The notes under the pieces: generated by a model
The model's input: only the letters and a program-made list of their open reading frames with translations
Databases searched by the model: none
Told to the model about the DNA's origin: nothing
Made by a program: the position numbers and the translations under genes
From: Glo-17 sp964549735
GTDB taxonomy: Bacteria > Krumholzibacteriota > Krumholzibacteriia > LZORAL124-64-63
DNA length: 64,000 nucleotides
Assembly: GCA_964549735.1 (NCBI GenBank)
Contig: CAZJWO010000003.1
Coordinates: 1-64,000 of the forward strand
Direction: 5' to 3'
In this document: positions 46,733 through 55,917 of the stretch, piece by piece
Layout of the letters: every line of letters starts with the position of its first letter
Position numbering within the stretch: the first letter of the stretch is position 1

Positions 46733-48369
46733 CAATCCAACCTCACGGCGCAGAAGTCGTCACGGTCGACGCGGAAGACGTTGGGGATGACGATCCAGTC
46801 GACCGCGCCCTGGCGGATCAGGGTCTCGGCACTCAGATCTTGGCCGGTGACCAGGGCGATGCCCGGCAACTGGCCCGGCGTGTTGTAGCCGTTGCCGACG
46901 TCCCCCAGCATGGGCATCACCGGCCACAAATCGTAGGTCGCCCCGGGGCCGGGATCGAGCTGCGACAGTCCGCACCGGGTCGGCCAGAGGATGTGGTAGT
47001 AGGTCTGCGGCGTGGAGGTGATGGCATCGAGCTGCGACCCCTCCACGGCCTTCCAACTGCCGTCGAGGTTCCGGACCCGCAGCTGCGTGTCCCACGGATC
47101 ACGCTCTCCGGTGCCGATCGGCGCGTTCCCCGTGTCGGCGTGGGTCGGAATGCGGTGGCGGTTGTCCGTGACCGACCACCGGTAGTCGGTGTCGTCCCAG
47201 AGCGAGAACTCACCGTGGGACATCGAGCCGCCCAGGACCAGCGGATACGGCCACTGGCCGGGGGAGTAGTAGGGCTCGAGCAGGCCGAAGACCGCGACCT
47301 CGTACTGCGTGGAGACCTTGGCCACTACGACGGCGCGGCGGCCGTCGCAGACGAACCAGTAGGGGATCGGCGCATTCCAGAGCGGCACGTAGAGGTTCCC
47401 CTGGAATCCCACCTGCTCGTAGAAGCGCGATCCGGAGAGCCAGCCGTCCATGCCGGCGATCTCCCAGTCGTAGTAGTCGGCGTCCTGGCGCTCGAAGCCG
47501 TGAAGGCCGGTATAGATCTCCGAGTTGCCATCGTTGCCCGGGGCCTTCCAGGCGTACTCGTGGAAGCAGGCGTCGACCCCGTCCGACTGCCGGAACATGC
47601 GCAGCGTGCCCATGTGCAACTGGGTGTAGCGCAAGCTCGTGATGTGCCACCGGTAGCGGGTCGCTTCGACCGGCGAGGCGATGGTGAAGGTCTGCGGGAT
47701 GCCGTTGTAGAAGATGATCCCGGTCCGCGAGTCGAGAGTCACCCAGGCGCCGCCATCCCAGTACTGCATCTCCCAGACGTTGGGGCCCTGGCCAGTGGTG
47801 TCGTGCAGCGTCAGCTCGTAGGCAGCGATGGTCACCGGCTCGAAGAAGGTGATCTCCACCTCCTGGGGCAGGGTGATCGTCGTGTAGATGTTCCAGGACC
47901 GGCTCGTGAGGCTGGAGGTGGTGAACGGCCAGATGTTGAGCTTGCCGTCCACGAGGTTCTGGACGGCGTAGGTGCCCTCGTTGCCCTGGGTGGCCACGAG
48001 CCGGCAGCCGCGGGAACGGCGCAGGCCGGTCCACTTCGGCGCGGTCGAAAGGACGAACTGATCGCCGCCGACGAAGGCGGTCGCCCCGGCCGAGATCAGG
48101 AACTCCAGCGTGGCATGCGCGAACGGCGTCCCCACCGTCGCGGGTCCGATCGATCCGGTCACGCTGCCGATCACGTCGAACGACGTCGGCGAGGTCGCCG
48201 TGATGGTGAAGGTCTCGGCCACCGACGAGGTGCCCCCGGAGTAGTCGGTCAGGCGTCCGTCGCCGGTCCCGGCGTAGGTGAGCCCGAACGCGGACCCCTT
48301 CGCGGTCAGGAACGTGTTCAGCCGCTCGGCAAGGTCGTTATAGTCGGTGGCGGTTCCGGTGGTGAACAT
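46732..48369 (-). CDS. Tail fibre-like protein with possible discoidin-type domain
   Basis: The 545-residue protein starts MFTTGTATDYNDLAERLNTFLTAKG, typical of a structural tail protein. Residues 115-260 contain ATQGNEGTYAVQNLVDG and SWNIYTTITLPQEVEITFFEPVTIAAYELTLHDTTG, an F5/8 type C-like pattern usually seen in sugar-binding discoidin folds. The rest is aromatic and strand-rich. It may contact host glycans. It follows the tape-measure gene. Confidence 0.6.
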   Translation of the reverse strand: MFTTGTATDYNDLAERLNTFLTAKGSAFGLTYAGTGDGRLTDYSGGTSSVAETFTITATSPTSFDVIGSVTGSIGPATVGTPFAHATLEFLISAGATAFVGGDQFVLSTAPKWTGLRRSRGCRLVATQGNEGTYAVQNLVDGKLNIWPFTTSSLTSRSWNIYTTITLPQEVEITFFEPVTIAAYELTLHDTTGQGPNVWEMQYWDGGAWVTLDSRTGIIFYNGIPQTFTIASPVEATRYRWHITSLRYTQLHMGTLRMFRQSDGVDACFHEYAWKAPGNDGNSEIYTGLHGFERQDADYYDWEIAGMDGWLSGSRFYEQVGFQGNLYVPLWNAPIPYWFVCDGRRAVVVAKVSTQYEVAVFGLLEPYYSPGQWPYPLVLGGSMSHGEFSLWDDTDYRWSVTDNRHRIPTHADTGNAPIGTGERDPWDTQLRVRNLDGSWKAVEGSQLDAITSTPQTYYHILWPTRCGLSQLDPGPGATYDLWPVMPMLGDVGNGYNTPGQLPGIALVTGQDLSAETLIRQGAVDWIVIPNVFRVDRDDFCAVRLD

Positions 48370-48372
48370 GGC

Positions 48373-50931
48373 TCACGTCCCCAGGGCCGAGCGGATCGCC
48401 CGGCGGTTCTTGGCCATGGCCTTGACCAGGATGCGCTGGCCGGCGGGGCTTTCCAGGTGGCGGAGGATCAATCCCTCCTCGAGGCCGATCAGCACCTGGC
48501 TGTCCTTGGATTCTTGCGGGTCCGCGGCGGCGGGTGCGTCGACCAGGCCGCCCTCGGCGAACCGGGGCACGGGGGCCTCGACCAGGACCGGGGTCTGGAC
48601 GAGGGCCTGAGACCCGCGGCGGTTCAGGTCGTCGAGGTGGCGCAGGACGCCCGGCTCGCGGACCACTGCGGCGCGCACCAGGTACTCCCCGCGGGAGAAC
48701 CAGGCGAGGTTGGAGTCCGACGTGCCGGTGCCGATCCCGCCCAGGACGCCGCCGGTGGCCTTCTTCTCGGTGCCGCCGACCTGACCGCCGCCGCTGAACA
48801 CTCCGGCGATCTTCTTGATGATGGCTGTGGCCAGAAGCTGGGCGGCCATGCGCTTCAGGTCGGCGATGATCGAAAGCGCCAGGTTGCGGAAGGCGTCGCC
48901 GAGGGACTTCGCGCCGGTGATCCCGGTGTCGAAGAACTCGGTCAGTGCGTCGCGGCCGGAATCGAGCGCGGTCTTGCCGAAGGCGGCGAACGAGACGCGG
49001 GCTCCCTCGACGGCGAAGCCGAGGTCGCGCACCGCCTCGGTGAAGCCTCGGGCCTGGGCGATCCGCTCGGGGTCGCCGGTGGCCCAGGCGGCCTGCTCCA
49101 GTTCCGTGGCCAGACTCTGCAGTGCGACAAGGCGCTCGGTTTCGATGGCCAGGATCTGTTGCTCGCCCTCGACCTGGGACAGCAGGCCCGCCGAGACGCG
49201 GGCCTCGATTTCGGAGCGGGCCGCGTCCAGGTCCGCCAGCGTAGCTTCGGCCTGGCGCTTGATCTCGTCGAAGTTGGCCCCGGACTCCATCGAGCTGCGC
49301 AGCCGGGCCAGGGTGGCTTCGCGCTCGGCGTCGGACGCGCCCTGCTTCTTGAGCAGCAGATCGGCCCTGCGGATCTCCTCGTCGATTCCCAGGAGCGCGG
49401 CCTCGTGGCGGCGGCCCTGGGCTTCCAGGAGGGTCTTCTCCAGGGCGAGCCGTTCCTGGGCGAGCTTCTGGACGGCGTCGCGTTCCTCGGACATCAACGC
49501 CGCGATGCGCTCCTCCTGGGTCGCCCGGGCCTTGGCCAGTTCGGCGTCGATCTTTCCCTGCTCCTGCAGGCGACGGCTCGGGTCGACTTCGCTATCCAGC
49601 AGGGCGCGCTTCTGTTCGAGGACCTCGATCTCCTTGGCGAACTCCTCCTCGGCGGCCCGCCGGCGGTCCTCGTAGTAGGCGTGGACGTCCTTCAGACCCT
49701 GGTCGAAGGCGCGCTTCTCGGCCGCGTTGCGCAGGGCTCCCATGGATCGGACCAGGGCCAGCTCGCGATCCAGGGTCATCTGCATGGCCTGGGCGCGTTT
49801 GGCAGCCAGGGCGGCCGGGTCCTCGGAGTAGTCCTGCGCAGGGGCTTCCTCGCGCGCGGTGGGTTCGGTCGGCGTCGAGATGGTCAACTCGAACCGGGCT
49901 TTCAGCCGCTCGAAGAGCGCGTTCTGTTCGGCGCTGATCGCTTCGCCCGCGGTCTTGAGGTAGGTCTTGGCCTCATCCAGATTGCCGTGCAGCAGGGCCC
50001 ACACCGCCCGTACGCTCGAATCGATCCGCATCATCACGAACGACAGCGCGGTGCCCACTACGTCGAACGCGGACGAGACGACCGCGACGATGAACTTCAA
50101 CACGAGCCCGATGCCCTGGCCGAACTTCTCCCAGGCCTCGGTGGTTTGCTTCAGGTCGCCGCTCATGATCTGCAGGGCCTGGGACAGCTGCGGGACCAGC
50201 CCAGCGGCCAGCCGCGTCCCGAGGCCTTCGCTCTGGGCTTTCAGGAGTTCGAAGTCGTCGTTCATCTGCCGGGCCGATTCCGCCAGCCGGGTGTCGATCA
50301 GGACGCCCAGTTCGCGGGCGCGCTCGATGACCCCGCCGAGGCCTTCGTCCGCCAGAGCATTCATCGTCGGGATGAGGTTCGCGCCGGCCCGCCCGAAGAT
50401 GTCCATGGCGGTCTTGGTCTTTTGGATCGGCGAGGGCATGGCGGTGATCCGCTGGGCAAGGATCTCGAAGATCTGGACCGAGTCCTTGCCCTTGAAGTCG
50501 TTGAGGGTCAGCCCCAGATCCCGCCGCGTGGCCACGGCCTTGGGATTCCCCTCGGCCACGTCGCCGATGAACTTGTTCTGCTTGGCCAGGGCCGCGCCCA
50601 TCTCCCCGAGGCTCGAGGCGGAGGTACGAGCCAAGAGGTGCAGGGCGGACAGGTTCTCGGTGGAGGCGCCCACCTTCTGGCCCAGCTTCTGGATCTGGTC
50701 CGCGGCGTTGACCGAAGACTGGATCCACTGCTGGAACTGGCGCACCCCGAGGGCGACGCCGAGCCCGGTAAGGAGCGAGGACGTCGAACCCAGGACGCGA
50801 TTCAGGCCGGAGAAGCCGCGCGTCTGCTGCGCCGAGGCCTTCTGGCCCTCGGCCTGGACCTTCTTGAGGGCGGCCACGACCTCGGCGACGCCTTCGGCCG
50901 TTAGCCGGACTCGCACATCAGGTGTGGCCAT
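48373..50931 (-). CDS. Tail tape measure protein
   Basis: At 852 residues it is the largest tail gene. It has a helical N terminus with a hydrophobic segment (SLLTGLGVALGVRQFQQWIQS) and TMP-type segments such as AALAKQNKFIGDVAEGN and IFGRAGANLIPTMNAL. Long charged coiled-coil repeats run from about residue 385 to 640, and a Gly-rich C terminus follows. It sets tail length and starts 13 bases inside the frameshifted chaperone gene. Position directly after that gene confirms the call. Confidence 0.93.
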   Translation of the reverse strand: MATPDVRVRLTAEGVAEVVAALKKVQAEGQKASAQQTRGFSGLNRVLGSTSSLLTGLGVALGVRQFQQWIQSSVNAADQIQKLGQKVGASTENLSALHLLARTSASSLGEMGAALAKQNKFIGDVAEGNPKAVATRRDLGLTLNDFKGKDSVQIFEILAQRITAMPSPIQKTKTAMDIFGRAGANLIPTMNALADEGLGGVIERARELGVLIDTRLAESARQMNDDFELLKAQSEGLGTRLAAGLVPQLSQALQIMSGDLKQTTEAWEKFGQGIGLVLKFIVAVVSSAFDVVGTALSFVMMRIDSSVRAVWALLHGNLDEAKTYLKTAGEAISAEQNALFERLKARFELTISTPTEPTAREEAPAQDYSEDPAALAAKRAQAMQMTLDRELALVRSMGALRNAAEKRAFDQGLKDVHAYYEDRRRAAEEEFAKEIEVLEQKRALLDSEVDPSRRLQEQGKIDAELAKARATQEERIAALMSEERDAVQKLAQERLALEKTLLEAQGRRHEAALLGIDEEIRRADLLLKKQGASDAEREATLARLRSSMESGANFDEIKRQAEATLADLDAARSEIEARVSAGLLSQVEGEQQILAIETERLVALQSLATELEQAAWATGDPERIAQARGFTEAVRDLGFAVEGARVSFAAFGKTALDSGRDALTEFFDTGITGAKSLGDAFRNLALSIIADLKRMAAQLLATAIIKKIAGVFSGGGQVGGTEKKATGGVLGGIGTGTSDSNLAWFSRGEYLVRAAVVREPGVLRHLDDLNRRGSQALVQTPVLVEAPVPRFAEGGLVDAPAAADPQESKDSQVLIGLEEGLILRHLESPAGQRILVKAMAKNRRAIRSALGT

Positions 50932-51630
50932 CGGTGGACCTTCCTCTCAGGATATCGGGCACGGCCGGAGGCCGCGGCCGCGATCCCTTGGCGCTGTGAG
51001 GGGCCAAGACGCACCAGCAGAGGAACCTGTGGCGGTAATCCTCGAGCGCCTGCTCTCTCATCAACCGGCGGTAGGAGGCGAGGGCGACGCGGAGCGGCCA
51101 ACGGACGATCCGCTCGGCGCGGTCGTGGTCGCCCGCGGCGAGTTCCCGGACGAGCTCCGTCCAGGGTCCGTACCGGCCGGGTGCGCCGGGCTGTCCTTGG
51201 GGTTCGGGATCGCCTCGGCGGAGGACGTCGTTGAAGTCCACAAAGAGACGATCCCGCTCTCGAAAAAAGAGACCAGCAGCGACAGGACCAGGCCGCGCAC
51301 CTCCGCCTTGTCCTTGGGGTCGCGCAGCTGCCCGAGGAACCGCGCGGTCTCCTGGCCCATCTCCGGAGTCCAGGCCTCCCCGGGGTCCCGGTCCTGGGGC
51401 GCACTGTCCTCCGGGATCAGGAGGCACCCGAGGAGGTCCAGGATCGCGCCGCTCTCGATCGTGACCTCGAGCAGCCTGCGGGCGAAGACCTCGGGGCTTT
51501 CGCCGGGCTGCATGACCACCTCGTCGATCCTGGCCCGCTTGACCAGGGCCAGGAACCGGAAGTCCTGCTCGACGGTGGACTCGCGGAGCGGCAGGAACGT
51601 GCGGCCGCCGATCGTGTGCTTGTCGCTCAT
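50918..51630 (-). CDS. Tail assembly chaperone, frameshifted product (GT-like)
   Basis: A -1 shift at the heptamer 51268-51262 joins 123 zero-frame residues to 114 residues of another frame, giving a 237-residue fusion. The second part (RERDRLFVDFNDVL, then PWTELVRELAAGDHDRAERIVRWPLRVALASYRRLMREQ) is well-formed helical protein that ends 14 bases into the tape-measure gene. This mirrors lambda gpG/gpGT, in which the fusion helps tail-tube protein assemble around the tape measure. Confidence 0.72.
51061..51630 (-). CDS. Tail assembly chaperone, zero-frame product (G-like)
   Basis: The unshifted 189-residue product starts MSDKHTIGGRTFLPLRESTVEQDFRFLALVKRARIDEVV. Up to residue 123 it looks like a helical chaperone; after the slippery site the zero frame turns Ser/Thr/Pro-rich and lacks structure, as expected for the end of a G-type product. 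Its ATG overlaps the tail tube stop by one base. Confidence 0.75.
   Translation of the reverse strand: MSDKHTIGGRTFLPLRESTVEQDFRFLALVKRARIDEVVMQPGESPEVFARRLLEVTIESGAILDLLGCLLIPEDSAPQDRDPGEAWTPEMGQETARFLGQLRDPKDKAEVRGLVLSLLVSFFESGIVSLWTSTTSSAEAIPNPKDSPAHPAGTDPGRSSSGNSPRATTTAPSGSSVGRSASPSPPTAG
51206..51268 (-). promoter_or_regulatory. Programmed -1 frameshift site: T TTT TTC heptamer with stem-loop
   Basis: In the zero frame the codons are TCT TTT TTC, so the slippery sequence T TTT TTC is in the correct phase. Six bases downstream, GGGATCGTCTC (51255-51245) pairs with GAGGCGATCCC (51216-51206) with one G-U pair and a 28-base loop. Heptamer, spacing and stem all match known stimulatory elements. 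Confidence 0.75.
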
Positions 51631-52397
51631 CACGCGATCCTGATCAGCCGGTAGTGCGGCTCGTTGGGGTGGTTGGAGGCGTCGGACTCGATGTCCCCAG
51701 CCAGGGTGAAGCTCGCGTACTCGTCGGAGATGAACCCGATGGCGCCGTCGGCGCGGATCGAAGCCCGCCAGATCTCGCACTCGTACTTGGGGCCGCGGGC
51801 CGGATCGGCGATGAAGCGGATGTATCCCTTCACCGAGGTCTGGTTCATGCCGCGGACGGTCGGCAGGTCGATGGAGCCGTAGGTGTAGTCGACCTCGATG
51901 TCGGTGCCGTCGGTGATCGCGCCGCCTTCGACGATGTAGATACGGCCGGTCACCGCATCGACCTTGTAGTCATCGTCCTCGACGTAGGTCGGGGTGCCGC
52001 CCGTACCGGTGACGGTGACCAGGCTCACCTGGCGCATCGACAGCGGGTAGTACCGGCCCTGCAGGACACCAGCGATCTCCTCGGCGGTGACGGTCGATCC
52101 GGTCTGGGCCAGCGTCGCCGTGTCGCCGAACAGGGCCATGGCGAGGTTCTCCTTGGAGAACTCGTCGCCCACGATGCGGATCGCGAGCGTGGTGCGCAGC
52201 ACATCCGAGGCGATCAGGTCGGCCGACTTGTCGGCGCTGGAGTACTTCTTGATGTCCTCGCTGGTGGGCGTGATCTCGAACGTGGGGCAGTTGCCCAGGA
52301 ACAGCTCGCCTGTCTTCGCGCCGTTCGCATCGAAGCGGTCGAAGTAGATCTTGCCCCTGCCGAGCAAGATGTTGTTGCCGTTGACGACCTCGGGCAT
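51630..52397 (-). CDS. Major tail tube protein
   Basis: The 255-residue protein contains NNILLGRGKIYFDRFDANGAKTGELFLGNCPTFEITPTSEDIKKYSS, YYPLSMRQVSLVTVTG and SIDLPTVRGMNQTSVKGYIRFIADPARGPKYECEIW, typical of phage tail tube proteins with a beta-sandwich core. It lies directly upstream of the chaperone gene, the expected order. It forms stacked hexamer rings of the tail. Confidence 0.85.
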   Translation of the reverse strand: MPEVVNGNNILLGRGKIYFDRFDANGAKTGELFLGNCPTFEITPTSEDIKKYSSADKSADLIASDVLRTTLAIRIVGDEFSKENLAMALFGDTATLAQTGSTVTAEEIAGVLQGRYYPLSMRQVSLVTVTGTGGTPTYVEDDDYKVDAVTGRIYIVEGGAITDGTDIEVDYTYGSIDLPTVRGMNQTSVKGYIRFIADPARGPKYECEIWRASIRADGAIGFISDEYASFTLAGDIESDASNHPNEPHYRLIRIA

Positions 52398-52410
52398 GGC
52401 TTCCTTCCTC

Positions 52411-52881
52411 TCAGGTCAGGTTCTCCGCGTCATCTGCGCGGGACTGGTACTCGATCCGGAACGTCTGCGAGGCCCGGCAGAACGATGTCTCGGCCTGCTC
52501 GTACTCGAACTTCGTGCCGAGCTCGTCGGCTGGGCCGTTCGCGAGGCCCCCGAAGCTGCCTGCCGCAGCCAGCGCGGCCGTGGCCCAGGCCAGGATCGGA
52601 TCGGCCGCCTTGTCGGGTTCGTCGCCCGCTCCGGTCTTGGTCAGGACCTCGACGCTCAGCAGCACCGAGCGCCGCACGATGGGGCCGCGGCTGGCCGTTC
52701 CGGTCTTGGCATCCCGCATCGACTCGACCGTTTCGACACCCTGGTAGACCGTCAGTGCGGGCAACTGGTCCGCGCTTGGCGAATCGAGGCGCGTCCGCAC
52801 CGGGTCGGGAACTCCTGCGGGGGCGTCCGTGGCCAGCGCCAGGACGGCCGCCGAGACGATCTGCTCGCGGATCGTGCTCAT
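52411..52881 (-). CDS. Tail completion/terminator-like protein
   Basis: The 156-residue protein starts MSTIREQIVSAAVLALATDAPAGVPDPVRTRLDSPSADQLPALTVYQGVETVE and has IVRRSVLLSVEVLTKTGAGDEPDKAADPILAWATAAL, resembling the gpU/minor tail terminator group by order and pattern. The position between head-tail joining genes and tail tube supports this. It overlaps the next upstream gene by 4 bases. Confidence 0.65.
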   Translation of the reverse strand: MSTIREQIVSAAVLALATDAPAGVPDPVRTRLDSPSADQLPALTVYQGVETVESMRDAKTGTASRGPIVRRSVLLSVEVLTKTGAGDEPDKAADPILAWATAALAAAGSFGGLANGPADELGTKFEYEQAETSFCRASQTFRIEYQSRADDAENLT

Positions 52882-53183
52882 GGCGTCCTCAGCGCGACGC
52901 GGACCATGGCCCCGTCTCCGTAGGGCAGGACCTTCAGGACGATGTAAGCAGTTCCGCCAACGGTGATCGCGGCTCCGGACTGCAGGCCCGGCAGCACCCC
53001 GCTCTGGACGTGGACGATCTCATCGGCGGCGACGACCGCGGGCATCTCGCCGCCCAGGATCTCGACGGCCTCGCGGTCGAGCAGCCCGAAGACGGTGGCA
53101 TCGCCGAGGATGACCTCGACCACGCCACCGGCTTCCGCCAGATCCGCGAGCATCGCGGGGATGTCCAGGCCGCCGAAGACCAT
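52878..53183 (-). CDS. Head-tail joining protein candidate
   Basis: The 101-residue product reads MVFGGLDIPAMLADLAEAGGVVEVILGDATVFGLLDREAVEILGGEMPAVVAADEIVHV, a beta-rich small protein of the length and style of lambda gpFII-type connectors. Placement between the capsid and tail genes is typical. No conserved residue allows a firm family call. Confidence 0.6.
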   Translation of the reverse strand: MVFGGLDIPAMLADLAEAGGVVEVILGDATVFGLLDREAVEILGGEMPAVVAADEIVHVQSGVLPGLQSGAAITVGGTAYIVLKVLPYGDGAMVRVALRTP

Positions 53184-53186
53184 GGC

Positions 53187-53576
53187 TCAGCCCGCCTTCG
53201 TGATCCCGACGAACTCCACGCCGAAGTCGAACGACGGCGTGGTACCGGCGATCGTGCCGACGATCCGCAGGTAGCGTTTCAGGTCGGAGACGTTCAGCTT
53301 CATGACCTTCACGCCGGCGGTCTCGGCCGCGTCGGTGACCTGGGAGAACGCGCCGCTGGTGACGTCCTCGTAGGTCGAGTCGTCGTCCGAATGCTGGAGC
53401 TTCACGTCCAGGGTGGGAGTGGTGCCGGTTCCGGCCGAGGCGTTCAGCAGCACCAGGGCCACGCCCTCGTACTCGAGCACGTCGATGCCGGTCCCGGTCA
53501 GGGTCGAGGTTCGGCTGGCCGCCGGGGCCAGCTCTACGCCCGTCGCCTGGGCCAGGGCGTTCAGTAGGTGGGTCAT
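53187..53576 (-). CDS. Small virion protein, beta-rich
   Basis: The 129-residue protein starts MTHLLNALAQATGVELAPAASRTSTLTGTGIDVLEYEG and contains LDVKLQHSDDDSTYEDVTSGAFSQVTDAAE and a final LKRYLRIVGTIAGTTPSFDFGVEFVG. The pattern resembles decoration or head-completion proteins. It lies 4 bases after the next upstream gene. Function inferred from position. Confidence 0.55.
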   Translation of the reverse strand: MTHLLNALAQATGVELAPAASRTSTLTGTGIDVLEYEGVALVLLNASAGTGTTPTLDVKLQHSDDDSTYEDVTSGAFSQVTDAAETAGVKVMKLNVSDLKRYLRIVGTIAGTTPSFDFGVEFVGITKAG

Positions 53577-53580
53577 GCGG

Positions 53581-53886
53581 TTACCTCCCGCCGGCCCGCG
53601 GCCGGCCTTTGCGCCTGTTCGGCGCTGGGGAATCCGGGTCCCGATCCTCGGGAGCCGGGTCTCCGTGACTGATGGCGGCGGGCCCGGAAGCCTCGTGAGC
53701 CTCCGGACCCGCCTCGGGCGCGGACGGGACGATGCGGGCGTAGCCCATCCGGACCTTCTTGCGGGCCTCCGCGATCGACAGGTCCTTCGGGGCCACCAGG
53801 ATCTGCCCGGGGACGACGTCGTTGCCTTCGCCTCCCAGGCAGTGACCGGTGGTGACCTCGATGGTGAGCGTGCCTTGCTCCGTCAT
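53581..53886 (-). CDS. Small protein downstream of capsid gene
   Basis: The 101-residue product starts at ATG 53886 with GAAGGG 9 bases upstream; ATG 53895 is possible but too close to the site. The first half (EQGTLTIEVTTGHCLGGEGNDVVPGQILVAPKDLSIAEARKKVRMGYARIV) is folded and the second half is disordered and Pro/Glu-rich. It may be a head-tail or stabilising protein. Not a recognised family. Confidence 0.5.
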   Translation of the reverse strand: MTEQGTLTIEVTTGHCLGGEGNDVVPGQILVAPKDLSIAEARKKVRMGYARIVPSAPEAGPEAHEASGPAAISHGDPAPEDRDPDSPAPNRRKGRPRAGGR

Positions 53887-53909
53887 GCGCTTCATCCCTT
53901 CGTGCCCGG

Positions 53910-55889
53910 CTACGACAGCGTCGCGCCGGTCCCCTTGACGAATGACTCGCCGCGACGGACGGCGGTGTCGGCCATCGAGTAGCTGGTGATCAGGATCTGA
54001 CCGCGGGCGGCCTTCGTGACGACGTCGACCACGATCTCGAGGTCGTTGCCCCACATGCCCACCAGCAGGTCGTTCCAGTTCCCGAAGACCAGGCCGTGCT
54101 CGTTGCTGCCGGCCCCCAGCGTCTTGGAGATCTGGTTCGTGGTGCGGGCGGGGTAGCCGCCGAGCTCGCCCTCGCGGTAGGTGCCCGACCACAGGAAGAC
54201 CGGGTAGCCGCTGACCAGGGGCGTGCGCTTCAGCACGCCGGCCATCAGCGGGGTGGTCATCCAGGAGAGGGCCCCGAGGTCGGCGTTCTTGTCCGCGACC
54301 AAGGCGGGCATCGTGGTGATGTCCGTCAGGTCGGGCACGCCGCCCACAGCGTGGGACTGGACGTCGGCCGCCCCGTAGATGCCCACGGGCTGCTTGTCCG
54401 TGCCCTTGCCGTGCAGCGCGCCGAGATCCAGGGCCAGGCCGTGGCCGGTCGCCAGGTCGCTGCGGATGTCAGCCTCGACGTCGATCGAGGACATCACCAG
54501 CAGCTGCCGGGGGATCTGCACCTGGCCGATCAGGGTCTTGGGCGAGAGGGACACGTAGCCGTACGAGGGCTCGGACTGCGGAGCGTCGCTCGGGGGGTTC
54601 TCCTCCATCCAGGACACCGTGGGAGCGCCGGTCTTCTTGTTGAAGTACACGACGCCCTGCAGGCCGGGATAAAGCTTCGCGCCCGAGACCAGCACCAGGG
54701 CCCGGTTGCGCAGCAGGTCGATCATGTCGGGCATGATCTGCTGGCCGACCAGGGTCGCGCCGCCGCTCTGCTGGGTGGTGCCCAGGACGCGCTGCTGGTC
54801 GTCGTCGCTCAGTCGCCACGGCACCAGTACGCCGCCGTGGTCAGCGCCGGTGCGGTGCTTGGACAGCTCCTCGTGGACCTCGGCCTCCAGGCCGTCGTAC
54901 CGGCTGCGTTTGCCGTCCATCAGCTCGGCCTGCAGGCGGATCGCGCGGTGGATGGAGTAGCGCTTCTTGTCCCGGGCCGGCATCTCGGCCAGCGCCTCGG
55001 CCGAGGGCTGGGCGGGCCCCTGGGTGCGGAGGGCTCCCAGGATCTCGCGTGAGACCTGGTCCGGCGTCAGGCCCTTCCTGATCCAGCCGGCGGCTTTGTC
55101 GGTCACACCGTGGGCCTGGGCCATCTCCATGATCTCGGCTGCTTCCGCGCCGCGATCCCGGGTCTCGACCACCTTGGGTGCCGGCGCAGGCGCCGCCGGC
55201 GCTTCTCGGGTCTCGGTGCCCGAGGCGGGCCGTTCGACCGCGGCGGGCGGGGTTCCTGCTTCGACACTCATGGTTCGTTCTCCTTCGGTAACGGGCTCTT
55301 CGATCGTGAATTCGACCAGGTCGACCTCGGGAGCGCCGCGTGTGCGCCCGAAGCCGACCTCGTGGTCGGCGGGAATGGGTTCGGTGGAGACCTCGTAGGG
55401 CATCCAGCGGCAGCGGTAGGTCGCGAGGCCCGACTTCTTGTCCTTCGAGACCATCTCCATCGAGAGGACCTGGTAGCCCACCGAGACGGTCTTGATGTGC
55501 CCCTCGCGGAGCATCGTCTCCTGCTCCTGGCCCAGTGGGATCGACGAGAAGCTGGCCAGGCCGCGGAGGCGGCCGCGCTTCGCGTCGAGCTCGATGTCGT
55601 TCACCGAGCCGAAGTGCAGGAGGCGCTGGTGGGACTTGATCAGCGGCAGGCCGTTCTTGGCCCGGCTGAGGTCGACGTCGCGGGCCTCGTGGGACAGGAC
55701 CTCGTCGTACTCCTCCCAGGTGTCCCAGGAGTAGCGGCGGACGGGGGCCTCGCTGGAGAAGGACACCGGGTAGAGCCGGATCTGACCCTCGCCGCCGTCG
55801 GCGCGGGTTTCGACCTCGACCTCGAAGTCCCGGTACTGGATGCGCGGCACCTTCACGGTTCGCGTTTTGATGGCAGTCGGTGTGTCCAT
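53910..55889 (-). CDS. Prohead protease-major capsid fusion (HK97 type)
   Basis: At 659 residues this joins a prohead protease (about 1-220: SFSSEAPVRRYSWDTWEEYDEVLSHEARDVDLSRAKNGLPLIKSH with conserved His and Ser regions, LASFSSIPLGQEQETMLREGHIKTVSVGYQV) to an HK97-fold capsid protein (about 330-659: GGVLVPWRLSDDDQQRVLGTTQQSGGATLVGQQI). A Pro/Ala-rich linker joins them. It builds the prohead. It is the first gene of the leftward late block; the ATG lacks an evident ribosome binding site. Confidence 0.9.
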   Translation of the reverse strand: MDTPTAIKTRTVKVPRIQYRDFEVEVETRADGGEGQIRLYPVSFSSEAPVRRYSWDTWEEYDEVLSHEARDVDLSRAKNGLPLIKSHQRLLHFGSVNDIELDAKRGRLRGLASFSSIPLGQEQETMLREGHIKTVSVGYQVLSMEMVSKDKKSGLATYRCRWMPYEVSTEPIPADHEVGFGRTRGAPEVDLVEFTIEEPVTEGERTMSVEAGTPPAAVERPASGTETREAPAAPAPAPKVVETRDRGAEAAEIMEMAQAHGVTDKAAGWIRKGLTPDQVSREILGALRTQGPAQPSAEALAEMPARDKKRYSIHRAIRLQAELMDGKRSRYDGLEAEVHEELSKHRTGADHGGVLVPWRLSDDDQQRVLGTTQQSGGATLVGQQIMPDMIDLLRNRALVLVSGAKLYPGLQGVVYFNKKTGAPTVSWMEENPPSDAPQSEPSYGYVSLSPKTLIGQVQIPRQLLVMSSIDVEADIRSDLATGHGLALDLGALHGKGTDKQPVGIYGAADVQSHAVGGVPDLTDITTMPALVADKNADLGALSWMTTPLMAGVLKRTPLVSGYPVFLWSGTYREGELGGYPARTTNQISKTLGAGSNEHGLVFGNWNDLLVGMWGNDLEIVVDVVTKAARGQILITSYSMADTAVRRGESFVKGTGATLS

Positions 55890-55917
55890 GCACCCAGTAG
55901 TGATGCATCCGCGAAAG

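Noticed and set aside
46840..50904. A 1354-codon plus-strand open frame across the tail genes.
   Set aside because: It is antisense to two well-formed tail proteins, including the tape measure, and its translation is rich in Arg/Gly/Val with no domain. High GC makes such shadow frames common.
51231..51464. A plus-strand frame across the frameshift region.
   Set aside because: It is Arg/Pro/Gly-rich, antisense to the chaperone gene and has no start signal.
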